Positions 24,045-34,794 are shown, numbered from the stretch's first letter. The stretch: 64,000 nt of DNA from Aphidius gifuensis (GCF_014905175.1 NC_057788.1:29048154-29112153), one strand, 5' to 3'. Made by a program: numbers and translations. Notes: a model not told the origin generated them from the sequence alone.

Positions 24045-24415
24045 TGACCAATGCATCAGAGACCTCTATGTTAAACATGGCGTCGTTTTGTTATTGTTTT
24101 TTTTTTTTTTTTTTTTTGTAAAGGTAAACAATTATGGCACCGCTCTGTTTGTAAACATGTTGCTTTTTATTGTTGCATTTTAAAAAACCTATATGCATTA
24201 ATATTAATTGATAAGTTAATTGTAACTATTATCAACAATCGAAAGGTAAATCTTTTAATTATTATTAATAAAATTTCAAGTTAAAAAAAAATATATACCT
24301 AATAATAGTTATATTGTTTCAGTGTTTTTCCTGATAAATTAGAGGTTAGAACATATATTCAAAGTGATATAGCAAAACAATAATAATTTTATATCTACTT
24401 GAAAATTACGAAGAA
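24045..24415 (+). promoter_or_regulatory. conserved leader of ankyrin gene A with 5'UTR intron 24246-24322
   Basis: This block recurs almost unchanged ahead of copies B and C. It runs from GAGACCTCTATGTTAAACATGG, shown here only in part, through a poly-T run. A second block with ACCGCTCTGTTTGTAAACAT follows, then a small intron (AAAG then GTAAAT ... TTGTTTCAG). Short upstream ATGs occur in the leader, including one reading MLLFIVAF before a stop. The conservation marks the likely promoter and 5'UTR carried along with each duplicate. Confidence 0.6.
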
Positions 24416-27049
24416 ATGAATCGTAATAATAATAATACCCTCAGCACTCAATTATATCGTTCTATCAAGTTTTCCAGTACTATCTTTGTGAAACAGCTAC
24501 TTGATAGTACATCCATTCAAGTCAATGATACGTTTGATGAATCAAATGGTACAGAGTACGAAAGAGAAGATATTGGAAAGACTCCCTTACAATATGCTGT
24601 TGAAAAATATCAAACAGAAATATTAGAATTACTCTTAAAAAATGGGGCTGACGTAAATACTAAACTGAATTCAAAAATGTCGCTAATTCAGTATGCATGT
24701 CAAGAAAGTAATCAAAAGGTTGTAAAAATACTTATAGACTATGGTGCTGATGTTAACTATGTTGATCCATCACTGAAAGAACGTTATACATGTTTACACT
24801 ATGCTGTTGAGAGCCAAGGCGAATGCACAGTTGAACTACTTGTAAATGAAGGAAGTTTCATTAATGCTACTGCCGAAAATAATATAACACCACTTCATAT
24901 AGCTGCAAAAAAAAAACATAACGATTCTTTTTTTTTTGATAAGAACAACATATTGAAAATTCTCCTTGAAAATGGAGCAGACGTAAATGCACAAACTAAC
25001 GATAAGAAGACAGCTCTTTATTTTGCTGCACAAGAGGGACACTTGAGTGCTGTCCAAACAATTTTGGAGCATAATCCAGACAAAAATATTGAAGGCAATT
25101 TATCTTCTCTTGGTGTTGCAATTTCTTGTAATCATACTGATGGAATAAAAGCATCTTATTTTACGTCACAAGCAAAACACATGAATATCTTACGTAATGA
25201 TGGACTTTCTAAACCTGTTAGCAATATTAAAAAAAACATAAATTATCGTTATGCTGAAATTTCTTGCTATCATTCAACAATTGTTAATCATCTTATTGAT
25301 TATGGATTAACATTAGAACCTCAACATGAATATTATAAAATGTTTATTTTTGCTGCTGCATCGATTGGACATCTCAAAATAATCGAAAATTTTCTAACAT
25401 CTGAAAGCTGTGATGTTAATTTATCAGTAGATCCTTCATCTGAAAATTCTACTAGAATTTTGCACACATCAATTATTAATAATCATACTGATATATCACT
25501 ATTGCTTATTGAAAATGGTGCTGATGTTCATGTTAAAGATGAAAATAATAAAAGTCCTGTATATTATGCAGTTACAAATAATAATACAGAAGTTACAAAA
25601 AAACTTGTAGCTCATCATGCTGAGGTTCAACCTGTTCTTCTTCATTGTGCTGTTCGCAATGATAATTTAGAAATGATCAAAATTCTTGTAAAATGTAAAG
25701 TTGATATCAATACAATTTTGGAAGTTTCATATTTTTTGCCTGAAGATAGAAAATTAACACCACTATTAATTGCTACAAAAAAAAAGAACGTTTCTGTAAT
25801 TCAATATCTTGTAGAACACGGTGCAAACATAAACTTTGTTGATATACCTGATGGATATCCAGCACTCTACTATGCTGTGGAGAATAAAAACGAAAAAATA
25901 GTAAATATGCTTATAAATAGAGGTGCCAATATAAATCTTAGATATGGTGAAGATAATAGAACTGTCCTTTGTTCAGCAGTTCAGACCATTGGAGATATTG
26001 AAATGATTAAATTACTATTGGAAAAAGGTGCTGATGTAAATTGCCAAAACAAATCTGGATCAACACCACTTAACTATATCATCGGTCAAAAAAACTTTAA
26101 CTCTCAAATTCGTTCCGAAATAATTGAGCTATTATTGCAATATAATGCTGATATAAATTGCAAAAGTAAATTTGGGATGACACCTCTTCATTATGCAACA
26201 TATGTTACAGAATATGACAAAAAAGGTGATATCCGAATTATTGAGTCATTATTGAAATTTGGGGCAGATATTGACTCTACTGATGAATCTTGTAGAACAG
26301 CACTCTATTATGCTATATATAAAAAAAATGAAAAAAGTTTTCGTACTCTTCTTGACAATGGTGCAGACATTAATATCATGCTGGGCCATGACGGAATAGG
26401 GAATAAGTATGAAAGTCTATATAAAATTGCTACAATTTTTTATGAGAGACAGAAGTATCAATCCACAAATTCATCTAGTCCTACATTTGATTCTGATTAT
26501 CATGATTATGATGAGGATTCTGATTTTTCCGGTTTTTCCGATGATGACGACGCTTGGAGACCTGAATGGAAAATTATTGAGATGCTTAAAGAGCATATTA
26601 TTCAATTAAACCAAGCGAAATGCTGGATCAATGAGGGAAATTTACAAGCTATTAATAGCAGCGAAGATTCCTCAACATCAAGTCACATGTTAGACTTATG
26701 TAAGAAAGAAATCAGTAATATGAAAATTGAAAAAATTGGTAAAAGTTGTGTCACTTTTCATGACGTCTTGATGAATAATTTTGATAAATTTGGAAGAAAC
26801 AAAAATGTCATGGAAATTTTAGAGCTGGAAGAATACAAAAAAAAATATCCTATCTATGGAAAAATAATAACTGGTAATTACAGAAGGGCAAAATTCAGAA
26901 TACCTCTACAAAAAGAATTTATTAATTTATTTTGTTGTCAATGGGATAGATTTAAAGAGTTGCCATATATTTGTGTTGAAAAAATATGCACTTATTTGAG
27001 TCTACAAGATATGAGAGAGCTAATAAACCCTGTTAAAAAGTCATGTTAA
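24416..27049 (+). CDS. ankyrin-repeat protein with C-terminal PRANC/F-box-like module, copy A
   Basis: A single coding exon of 877 residues. About a dozen ankyrin repeats (residues 50-215 and 300-690) show the TPLHYA / LLLxxGADVN pattern. They are split by a non-ankyrin insert at about 219-275 that includes NPDKNIEGNLSSLGVAIS. An Asp/Ser-rich acidic tract lies near 692-718. The last 120-140 residues fit a PRANC module: a Cys/Met-rich helix (LDLCKKEISNMKIEKIG), a central part ending KIITGNYRRAKFRIPLQ, and an F-box-like end LPYICVEKICTYLSLQDM. In PRANC proteins this end recruits Skp1-cullin ubiquitin ligases while the ankyrins pick the target; both roles are inferred here. No signal peptide or membrane segment is seen. 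AATAAA lies at 27173-27178. A lateral origin is plausible from the intronless coding region and the family's distribution. Confidence 0.88.
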   Translation: MNRNNNNTLSTQLYRSIKFSSTIFVKQLLDSTSIQVNDTFDESNGTEYEREDIGKTPLQYAVEKYQTEILELLLKNGADVNTKLNSKMSLIQYACQESNQKVVKILIDYGADVNYVDPSLKERYTCLHYAVESQGECTVELLVNEGSFINATAENNITPLHIAAKKKHNDSFFFDKNNILKILLENGADVNAQTNDKKTALYFAAQEGHLSAVQTILEHNPDKNIEGNLSSLGVAISCNHTDGIKASYFTSQAKHMNILRNDGLSKPVSNIKKNINYRYAEISCYHSTIVNHLIDYGLTLEPQHEYYKMFIFAAASIGHLKIIENFLTSESCDVNLSVDPSSENSTRILHTSIINNHTDISLLLIENGADVHVKDENNKSPVYYAVTNNNTEVTKKLVAHHAEVQPVLLHCAVRNDNLEMIKILVKCKVDINTILEVSYFLPEDRKLTPLLIATKKKNVSVIQYLVEHGANINFVDIPDGYPALYYAVENKNEKIVNMLINRGANINLRYGEDNRTVLCSAVQTIGDIEMIKLLLEKGADVNCQNKSGSTPLNYIIGQKNFNSQIRSEIIELLLQYNADINCKSKFGMTPLHYATYVTEYDKKGDIRIIESLLKFGADIDSTDESCRTALYYAIYKKNEKSFRTLLDNGADINIMLGHDGIGNKYESLYKIATIFYERQKYQSTNSSSPTFDSDYHDYDEDSDFSGFSDDDDAWRPEWKIIEMLKEHIIQLNQAKCWINEGNLQAINSSEDSSTSSHMLDLCKKEISNMKIEKIGKSCVTFHDVLMNNFDKFGRNKNVMEILELEEYKKKYPIYGKIITGNYRRAKFRIPLQKEFINLFCCQWDRFKELPYICVEKICTYLSLQDMRELINPVKKSC

Positions 27050-27542
27050 TTGTCTTTATAAATCTTGGTAAAGATTTTAATAACACATGGTTAATTAATA
27101 ATATAAATAATATTTACCTGAATCATTTTGCTGGTATAATTTGATTTTTGTATGTACTATTTTTCATTACCAAATAAAGTACTTTTTATCATCAAGTTTT
27201 AAATATGTCCATTTGAATATATTTCACAACATGTTATAATATTATTTTCCACGTTGAAAAAAATATATTAATTCCAATCAGTTTGCCATTCAATTAATCG
27301 TATTTATTATATTTATTGAACATTTATACAAATTCAAAAAATTAATAAATGATAGAAAAAATATTACTTTTTTCAATAAACTAAATATTCGTCTTCATAT
27401 AAAATTGAGATCGAAAAAAGTTTAAAAAATATATCTTTTTTTTTTTACATATTAATATATACAATAAACTCCAAAGTGACAAGAAAATAAAAAAAATATA
27501 TCTATCTTTAGTCTACACAGATTAATTAACAATAAAATTTTT
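27050..27542 (+). other. 3' flank of ankyrin gene A, shared with B and C
   Basis: This flank aligns by eye with 31061-31530 and 42633-43127, including the stretch ACAATAAAATTTTT at which the three copies part company. It holds the poly(A) signal at 27173-27178 and no gene. Confidence 0.6.
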
Positions 27543-28038
27543 CCAAGAATTTTTATACCAGGAAATAAATAGTCATCTGTTTTCTCCAACATTTTGATGA
27601 TTTTTAATGTTATTTGGCAAGTATTTTATATCGTACTCATTTATCTTGGCAATTTTTCATTTTATATTATATGCTTTGGATCAACTCATTATTTTATACG
27701 TCGATTCATATTTCAGATCATTTTTTAAATTATAAGCAGTAGATCTATGAAGGTCAACTGTCATTTGAAAATCTAAAAATAATTTAATTCAATTAATATA
27801 GGTATATTTAACAATTATTTTATAAACAAATTAATATTTAAAAAACCTGTTATTATTTTTTGTTTGTCAATTTGAATTTTTCCCTTTTCAATATCAACAT
27901 TTTATTGTTGTTTTAAATAACTTGTCATCAATGACAAAATTATACTTTCACAGATAATAAATTTCCATTGTAAATATATGTTAATTAGGTTTTTTTTATT
28001 TATTTATTTCAATTTATCTATTACACTTAATTTCAAAT
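27543..28038 (-). pseudogene. truncated duplicate of the TBC1D12/14-like gene: first codons plus promoter
   Basis: Read on the minus strand, about 27594 to 27543 encodes a start MLEKTDDYLFPGIK. That matches the intact gene's MLDKKDDHLFPGIK at 44380. Upstream flank up to about 28038 also matches 44381-44835, including the shared TTATTTGGCAAGTATTTTAT. Everything after roughly codon 15-17 is missing: the sequence jumps straight to the ankyrin 3' flank. The whole GAP domain is therefore gone, and the fragment cannot make a functional protein, although its promoter copy may still fire. Confidence 0.8.
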
Positions 28039-28411
28039 TAGAGTGCTAGTGTCAGAGACCTCTATGTTAAACATGGCGTCGTTTTGTTATTGTTTTTTTT
28101 TTTTTTTTTTAAACAATTATGGCACCGCTCTGTTTGTAAACATGTTGCTTTTTGTTGTTGCATTTTCAAAAAACTATATGCATTAATATTGATTGATGAG
28201 TTGATTGTAACTATTATCAACAATCGAAAGGTAAATTTTTTAATTATTATTAATAATAATTATAATAAAGTGTTTTCAAGTTAAAAAAAAGTATATAATA
28301 ATAGTTATCTTGTTTCAGTGTTTTTCTTTATAAATTAGAGGTTAGAACATAAATTCAAAGTGATATAGCAAATAAATAATAATTTTATATCTACTTGAAA
28401 ATTACGAAGAA
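28039..28411 (+). promoter_or_regulatory. conserved leader of ankyrin gene B with 5'UTR intron 28231-28318
   Basis: Same block as ahead of copy A, from GAGACCTCTATG onward, with the same intron (AAAG then GTAAAT; TTGTTTCAG). It abuts the truncated TBC promoter copy without spacer, which dates the junction to the duplication. The leader ATG again starts MLLF.VAF but reads a few codons further. Confidence 0.6.
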
Positions 28412-31060
28412 ATGAATCGTAATAATAATTATACCCTCAGCACTCAATTATATCGTGCTATTAGGATTTCCTGTATTGACTCTGTAAAACAGCTACTTAA
28501 TCGTACATCCATTCAAGTCAATGATACGTTTGATGAATCAAATGGTACAGAATACGAAAGAGAAGATATTGGAAAGACTCCCTTACAATATGCTGTTGAA
28601 AAATATCGAACAGAAATATTAGAATTACTCTTGAAAAATGGGGCTGACGTAAATACTAAAGTGAATTCAAAAATGTCGCTAATTCAATATGCATGTCAAG
28701 GAAGTAATCAAAAGGTTGTAAAAATACTTATAGACTATGGTGCTGATGTTAACTATGTTGATCCATCACTGGAAGAACGTTATACATGTTTACACTATGC
28801 TGTTAGAAGCCAACATGAAAGCACAGTTCAACTACTTGTAAATGAAGGAAGTTGCATTAATGCTACTGCCGAAAATAACATAACACCACTTCATATAGCT
28901 GCAAAAAAAAAACATAACGATTCATTTTATTTTGATAAGAATAACATATTGAAAATTCTCCTTGAAAATGGAGCAGACGTAAATGCACAAACTAACGATA
29001 AGAAGACAGCTCTTTATTTTGCTGCACAAGAGGGACACTTAGATAGTGTCCAAACAATTTTAAAGCATAATCCAGACAAAAATATTGAAGGCAATTTATC
29101 TTCTCTTGGTGTTGCAATTTCTTGTGATCATTCTGACGGAATGAAAGCATCTTATTTTACATCACAAGCAAAACACATGGATATTTTAAATCATTATAGA
29201 CTTTCTAAACCTGTTAGCAATATTAAAGGCGACATAAATTATCGCTATTCTAGAAATGCTTGCAATCATTCAACGATTGTTAATCTTCTTATTGATTATG
29301 GATTAACATTAGAACCTCAACATGAATATTATAAAATGTTTATTTTTGCTGCTGCATCGATTGGACATCTCAGAATAATCGAAAATTTTTTAACATCTAA
29401 CAGCTGTGATGTTAATTTATTAGTAAATCCTTCATCGAAAAATCCCACTAGAATTTTGCACTTATCAACTATCAATAATCATACTGATATATCACTATTG
29501 CTTATTGAAAATGGTGCTGATGTTAATGTTAGAGATGGAAATGGTAAAAGTCCTGTACATTATGCAGTTACAAATAATAATACAGAAGTTACAAAAAAAC
29601 TTTTAGCTTGTCATGCTGAGGTTCAACCTATTTTTCTTCATTGTGCTATTCGCAATGATAATCTAGAAATTGTTAAAGTTCTTGTAGAACGTGGAATTGA
29701 TGTCAATACAATTTTTGAAATTTCATATTTTTTTCCTGATGATAGAAAATTAACACCACTTTTCATTGCTCTTGAAAAAAATAATGACTCTGTAATCCAA
29801 TATCTTGTAGAACACGGTGCAAACGTAAATTTTATTGATTCACCTGATGGATGTCCACCACTTCACTATGCTGTGACAAATAAAAACAAAAATATCGTAA
29901 ATATACTTTTAAATAAAGGTGCTAATGTAAATCTTAAATATGGTAAAAAAAAAACAACTGTGCTCTGTTTAGCAGTTCAGACCATAGGAGATATTGAAAT
30001 AATTAAATTACTATTAGAAAAAGGTGCTGATGTAAATTGCCAAGACAAATCTGGATCAACACCATTTTATTATAGCATTGGTCAACAAGAATTTAACTCT
30101 CAAATAACTTACGAAATAATCAAACTGTTATTGAAATATAATGCTGATATAAATTACAAAAGTAGATTTGGGGTGACACCTCTTCATTATGCAACTATCA
30201 ATACAGAATATGATAAAGAGGATGATACTCGAATCATTGAGCTATTATTGAAATTTGGGGCAGATATTAATGCTACTGATGAATTTTGTAGAACAGCACT
30301 TTGCTATGCTATATATAAACGAAAAACAAAAAGTTTTCGTACTCTTCTTGACAATGGTGCAGACATTAATATCATGATAAAGCTCAATGAAAAAGAGAAT
30401 AAGCATGAAAGTCTATATGAGATCGCTACAAGTGTTAGGAAGAAACAGATGAATAGTTTAAAAGATACCAGTTTTTTTGAAAGACAGAGAAGTAGATTTA
30501 GGTCTACACTTGATTTTGATTATTTTGATCAGGATTTTGATGATAGATCCGATGATTACGGGTTTGGGGGGATGGACAAGAAGATTATTGAGATGCTTAA
30601 AGAGCATATTATTCAATTAAATCAAGCGAAATGCTGGATCAATGAGGGAAATTTAAAAGCTATTAATAGCAGCAACGGTTCCACAACATCAAGTCACATG
30701 TTAGACTTATGTAATAAAGAAATCAGCAATATGAAAATTGAAAAAATTGGTAATAGTTGTGTCACTTTGCATGACGTCTTGATAAATGATTTTGATAAAT
30801 TTGGAAGAAACAAACATGTCATGGAAATTTTAGAGCTGGAAGAATACAAAAAAAAATATCCTATCTATGGAAAAATAATAACTGGGCATTACATAAGGGC
30901 AAAATTCAGAATACCTTTACAAAACGAATTTATTAATTCATTTTGTTGTCAATGTTATGGATTTAATCAGTTGCCATATATTTGTGTTGAAAAAATATGC
31001 ACTTATTTGAGTCTACAAGATATGAAAGAGCTAATAAACTATGTTAATAAATTATGTTAA
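28412..31060 (+). CDS. ankyrin-repeat protein with C-terminal PRANC/F-box-like module, copy B
   Basis: 882 residues in one exon, same order of parts as copy A: ankyrins, near-invariant insert at about 219-275, more ankyrins, acidic/aromatic tract near 690-720 (DFDYFDQDFDD), then the PRANC-like end with LPYICVEKICTYLSLQDM near 853. In the first 130 residues it is closest to A. In the last 60 it is closest to C (QNEFINSFCCQCYGF), while in the middle it is the outlier. This mosaic implies gene conversion or unequal exchange. The frame is intact with no premature stop, so all three copies appear to be under coding constraint. AATAAA lies at 31165-31170. Unlike A and C, its 3' side carries no TBC sequence. 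Confidence 0.88.
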   Translation: MNRNNNYTLSTQLYRAIRISCIDSVKQLLNRTSIQVNDTFDESNGTEYEREDIGKTPLQYAVEKYRTEILELLLKNGADVNTKVNSKMSLIQYACQGSNQKVVKILIDYGADVNYVDPSLEERYTCLHYAVRSQHESTVQLLVNEGSCINATAENNITPLHIAAKKKHNDSFYFDKNNILKILLENGADVNAQTNDKKTALYFAAQEGHLDSVQTILKHNPDKNIEGNLSSLGVAISCDHSDGMKASYFTSQAKHMDILNHYRLSKPVSNIKGDINYRYSRNACNHSTIVNLLIDYGLTLEPQHEYYKMFIFAAASIGHLRIIENFLTSNSCDVNLLVNPSSKNPTRILHLSTINNHTDISLLLIENGADVNVRDGNGKSPVHYAVTNNNTEVTKKLLACHAEVQPIFLHCAIRNDNLEIVKVLVERGIDVNTIFEISYFFPDDRKLTPLFIALEKNNDSVIQYLVEHGANVNFIDSPDGCPPLHYAVTNKNKNIVNILLNKGANVNLKYGKKKTTVLCLAVQTIGDIEIIKLLLEKGADVNCQDKSGSTPFYYSIGQQEFNSQITYEIIKLLLKYNADINYKSRFGVTPLHYATINTEYDKEDDTRIIELLLKFGADINATDEFCRTALCYAIYKRKTKSFRTLLDNGADINIMIKLNEKENKHESLYEIATSVRKKQMNSLKDTSFFERQRSRFRSTLDFDYFDQDFDDRSDDYGFGGMDKKIIEMLKEHIIQLNQAKCWINEGNLKAINSSNGSTTSSHMLDLCNKEISNMKIEKIGNSCVTLHDVLINDFDKFGRNKHVMEILELEEYKKKYPIYGKIITGHYIRAKFRIPLQNEFINSFCCQCYGFNQLPYICVEKICTYLSLQDMKELINYVNKLC

Positions 31061-32300
31061 TTTTCTTTATAAAATTTGATAAAGATTTTAATAACACATG
31101 GTTTATTAATAATATAAATAATTATGCTGGTGTAATTTGATTTTTGTACTATTTTTTATTACAAAATAAAGTACTTTTTATCAAGTTTTGAATATTTCTA
31201 TTTTAATATTTTTCACAACATCTTATAATATTTTTTTCCACAATAAAAAAAAAATATATTAATTCCAGTCAGTTTGCCATTCAATTAATCGTATAATTAT
31301 TATATTTATTGAATATTTATAAAAATTCATAAACTTAATAATAATAGAAAATATATTACGTTTTTTAATAAACTAATTATTCGTCCTCGTTTAAAATTGA
31401 GATAAAAAAAAATTCCAAAAGTATATTATTTTTTTCACACAATATATACAATAAACTTCAAAGTGACAAAAAAATAAAAAAGCCTACACATGTCATAATA
31501 AGATTAATTAACAATAAAATTTTTACTTACATCAGTAATTATATATTTTTTTTTAAATAACAATTCTTTCAAATTATTATGCCACATTTTTTATTTGTCT
31601 AACAACTTAAAAAAAACAAATGATGGATAGTAAACTCTTTCCATACTCGAAACAAAACAAAAAAATTATAACACTTTTTAACTTCGTTGTCATTCTCGTA
31701 AATTAAAAAATGAAATAATAATTTTTTTATGTGTTATTATGTAAGACAACAACAATGAATATTTAAAAGTCTATTTAAATCAATAAAATATATATATTTT
31801 TTAATATTGCGCCTGATGTATTATCAATCATTGACATAATATTATCATAATGTAGAATAATAAAAAAAAAATAATTATATTAAAAAACATATCATAAATA
31901 AATTAATGATTATCACTTGCATTGGAAAATTGTAGAAGAATAATTTCATACGTGACGAGTGTACCTGCAATCTAATGAATTAAATTATTACGTTATTGAC
32001 TCACTAAGTAATTGAACAAGAAAAAAAAAATAAACAATAATAATGAAAGTAATAAGTCAAAGAATACAAAAACAGAATAATCATTTAATTAAATTAAAAT
32101 AAAATTCAATTAATATTTTTAGTATAAACAATAACGAAGAAAATTAAAAAATTGTAAAATATTGATACAAATAAATTATTAATTATTTTCTTTGTGTCTT
32201 TTCCAAATCACCCAAGAGGTACGACACTTGACTCGTTTTTTTTTTTTATCAGTGGTTTCTCCTGTAGACCTAATCCACTGAGATTATACGCTTTTCGCAC
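31061..32300. other. 3' flank of copy B then AT-rich spacer
   Basis: Up to about 31530 the sequence matches the A and C 3' flanks. It then diverges into unique AT-rich DNA with no gene. It ends next to a 16-bp perfect palindrome, TCTAGCTGCAGCTAGA (32305-32320). Confidence 0.5.
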
Positions 32301-32423
32301 GTCATCTAGCTGCAGCTAGAATTATTTCGTATACGGATTTAAATGTTTCGATTTCGCTCGCATAACAGCGAAATAAGTACTGATCAGTCGACGCAATTGT
32401 GAAAAAAAATAAACGAAAAAAGG

Positions 32424-32735
32424 CTTGATTCACTATGTCACTATCACTCGCTGTGATAGGACATTTTAGGATTTGATTCACTATGCCACTATCACTCGAT
32501 GTGATAGGACATTTTAGGGTTTGATTCACTATGCCACTATCACTCGATGTGATAGGACATTTTAGGGTTTGATTCACTATGCCACTATCACTCGATGTGA
32601 TAGGACATTTTAGGGTTTGCTTCACTATGCCACTATCACTCACTGTGATAGGGCATTTCTAAGCTTAGTTCCACTTAATTCACTATGCCATTATCACTCG
32701 CTGTGATAAGACATTTCTACAAGCTTGATTCACTG
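32424..32735. repeat. 48-bp minisatellite, about six units
   Basis: Units begin near 32427, 32475, 32523, 32571 and 32619 and decay after 32650. Each carries an internal inverted repeat, ATCAC-tcgat-GTGAT. Because 48 is a multiple of 3, the minus strand stays open and reads a 16-residue repeat (SDSGIVNQTLKCPITS) across 32302-32643. The open frame is a consequence of the period; I do not call it a gene. Confidence 0.9.
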
Positions 32736-32944
32736 TATTTCATTATTCATTCATTATATAAAACTCGATGCTGATTCTAAATATGTCATCCTTTTGTGTC
32801 CAAAATATGATCCTCAAGAAACAGCAGATGACGAAGTCTTGAAAATTCTGAAACAAATAAAATCAGCTTCGAAATATTAAAATCGTGTCAAACAGTAAAA
32901 AACTTGAAAATTTCAAAACCCTGAAAAACATAAAATCCTGAAAT

Positions 32945-33360
32945 ATTATTAATACATTATTTGGAAAAGTGCATATAATATCAAATAAAAAACCTTATAA
33001 ACTAACATACATCGGGATTAGAAAAGGGTGATAATTTATCTATTATAAATTATCACGATAGATAATAATAAATCCTAATCACCCCCGTCTACTCTGTTTG
33101 AGGAAGACAGGGTCAATTCATTTTGACTTTTATACTAACGACATTTAATTTGGCATAAAAATTAAATATAATTATTTTAAAAAATCAGTCAAAATAAATT
33201 TACACAACAAATCAAATAATATATAGTTTGGAACGACAAGAAGCTTCAAAAAAATATAGCATACATTTTTTTGTAACTTCAAGGATATTAAAGCACTTTT
33301 CTGGGATAGGTTAATAATTACAACTAGTCGGTCTCGATCTAGAGGAACTTACCTTATTAC
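32945..33360. repeat. left member of a ~400-bp direct repeat pair
   Basis: Matches 36725-37105 over its length, with strongest identity in CACCCCCGTCTACTCTGTTT and GTCGGTCTCGATCTAGAGG. It contains a perfect 12-bp inverted repeat with a 5-base loop at 33028-33056. On the minus strand it starts with a consensus donor (AAG then GTAAGT, at about 33350). The arrangement looks LTR-like, but there is no gag/pol between the pair and no TG...CA ends. Confidence 0.85.
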
Positions 33361-33366
33361 AGCAAC

Positions 33367-33690
33367 CAGCAAAATTCTCAAAGGTAGTCCAGGTAGTCTC
33401 CAATAATCCAATTAAATTTTCTCAGCTAAGCCATGTAGAAATCGTCAAGGTAGACCCGAATAATCCAATAAAATTCCTCTCAGCTAAGCCATGTAAAAAT
33501 CGTCAAGGTGGATCCCAATAATCCAATAAAATTTGTCTCAGCAAAGCCATGTAGAAAACGTCAAGATAGTCTCCAACAATTCAATAAAATTTTCTCAGCA
33601 AAGCCATGTAGAAAATGTCAAGGTATATTCCAATAATCCAATGAAATTCGGTTAATTTTCTCAGCAAATAGCCAAGTAGAGGCGTCAATC
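33367..33690. repeat. ~57-bp tandem repeat, five units
   Basis: Units contain CCAATAATCCAATAAAAT and CTCAGCTAAGCCATGTAG with small changes. Two further units lie at about 37115-37225, in the same position relative to the right 400-bp repeat. Stops interrupt all frames. Confidence 0.85.
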
Positions 33691-33736
33691 CATACATAAA
33701 AAACTAATTCATTTTGTTAAATCCCGGAAAAAAAAA

Positions 33737-34330
33737 TATGTGCACAGTTTTCCCAACATTGCCCAGGATGCATCAGAAGGAGCACCTGCATAATTTACAT
33801 GCACTTTTATGTTAAATATCGTATGATCATATGTTTTTCGATAAATAAATTCTCCCCACAAATACGTATTGATTGATTGATATTTTCAATGACGGAATGA
33901 ATAGAGTACAGTTTTCCACATTACCGGATACATCACAAGGAGCACCTGCATAATTAACATGTACTTTTATAATAAAAACATCGTGTCATCATATGTTCAA
34001 TAAATAAATTCTCCCCTATGAATACGAATTTTCTTATCATTTTAAAACTAATCACGAAATAGAGTACAGTTTCCCCGAAATCACCCAGGATACTCACATG
34101 GAGCACCTGCATAATTAACATGTACTTTTAATTGTTTATCATATTTTTAAGTTCGAGACGCAAATAGAGTACAGTGTTCCCGAGATTACCCAGAATACTC
34201 ACATAGAGCACCTGCATAACTAACATGTACTTTTAATCGTTATTATCATATGTTCAAGTTTTTTTTTCTAATAAATTTCCCACAAACACGCAATCTACAT
34301 GCAATTTACATATTATGCAAATACTATTTT
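33737..34330. repeat. tandem array of ~105-165-bp units, left block
   Basis: Four units share AGAGTACAGTTTTCCCGA, an ACCCAGGATACTCACAT core, and GAGCACCTGCATAATTAACA. Unit starts are near 33737, 33903, 34061 and 34165. The ends AGTACA and TGTACT of each core are complementary, so each can form a hairpin about 60-65 bases long. Spacers between cores vary, which suggests the core is what has been kept. Confidence 0.85.
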
Positions 34331-34710
34331 CAAATTTTTAAAATTAAACATTTTTTCTAAAAACCCGCACTAGCTATACCCAAAAATTCAAAGCCATTAT
34401 TAAGTAAACCCATAAATATTATACATATAGTTTAGCTAACATCGAACATTTTTCAAAACTCTAAAACGAAAAAATAATAAAAAAACCCCCATGATATTTC
34501 ACGAAAAAGATGCGAATAAGCAGTGAAGCAATGCCTTCTATACGCAGTTGCGGCGCAACCCTTGCTTGGCTTGGGCAGATTACTTAACGAAACAAATCAT
34601 TGGATCTAAGATACGCTACGTATGTTTACGTTAGAGATCAACTTACCAGTTAATTAGAAATGAGCATGGATGACACCCACCGCCAACCAGAACCAATAAA
34701 TGACTTAAGA

Positions 34711-34794
34711 AAAATTTAGCTGGGCTTGAGAGTATAATAACTTCAAAAAGTTATCGTCGTCAATCTGCCAGGATCTGACAGCCAGCTAAATTTT
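34711..34794. ncRNA. candidate structured element, copy 1
   Basis: The outer stem is AAAATTTAGCTGG (34711-34723) with CCAGCTAAATTTT (34782-34794), 13 perfect pairs. Inside are a 7-pair hairpin ATAACTT-caaa-AAGTTAT (34737-34754) and a hairpin CTGCCAG-gat-CTGACAG (34765-34781) with one C-A mismatch. They are joined by a conserved GTCGTCAA. It resembles a three-way junction. Transcription is not shown, and either strand could be the functional one. Confidence 0.35.

Noticed and set aside
24836..25072. minus-strand frame in ankyrin gene A
   Set aside because: Shadow of the ankyrin coding strand.
32302..32643. 113-codon repetitive frame as a gene
   Set aside because: The frame is open only because the satellite period is a multiple of three; no start context, introns or known motif.
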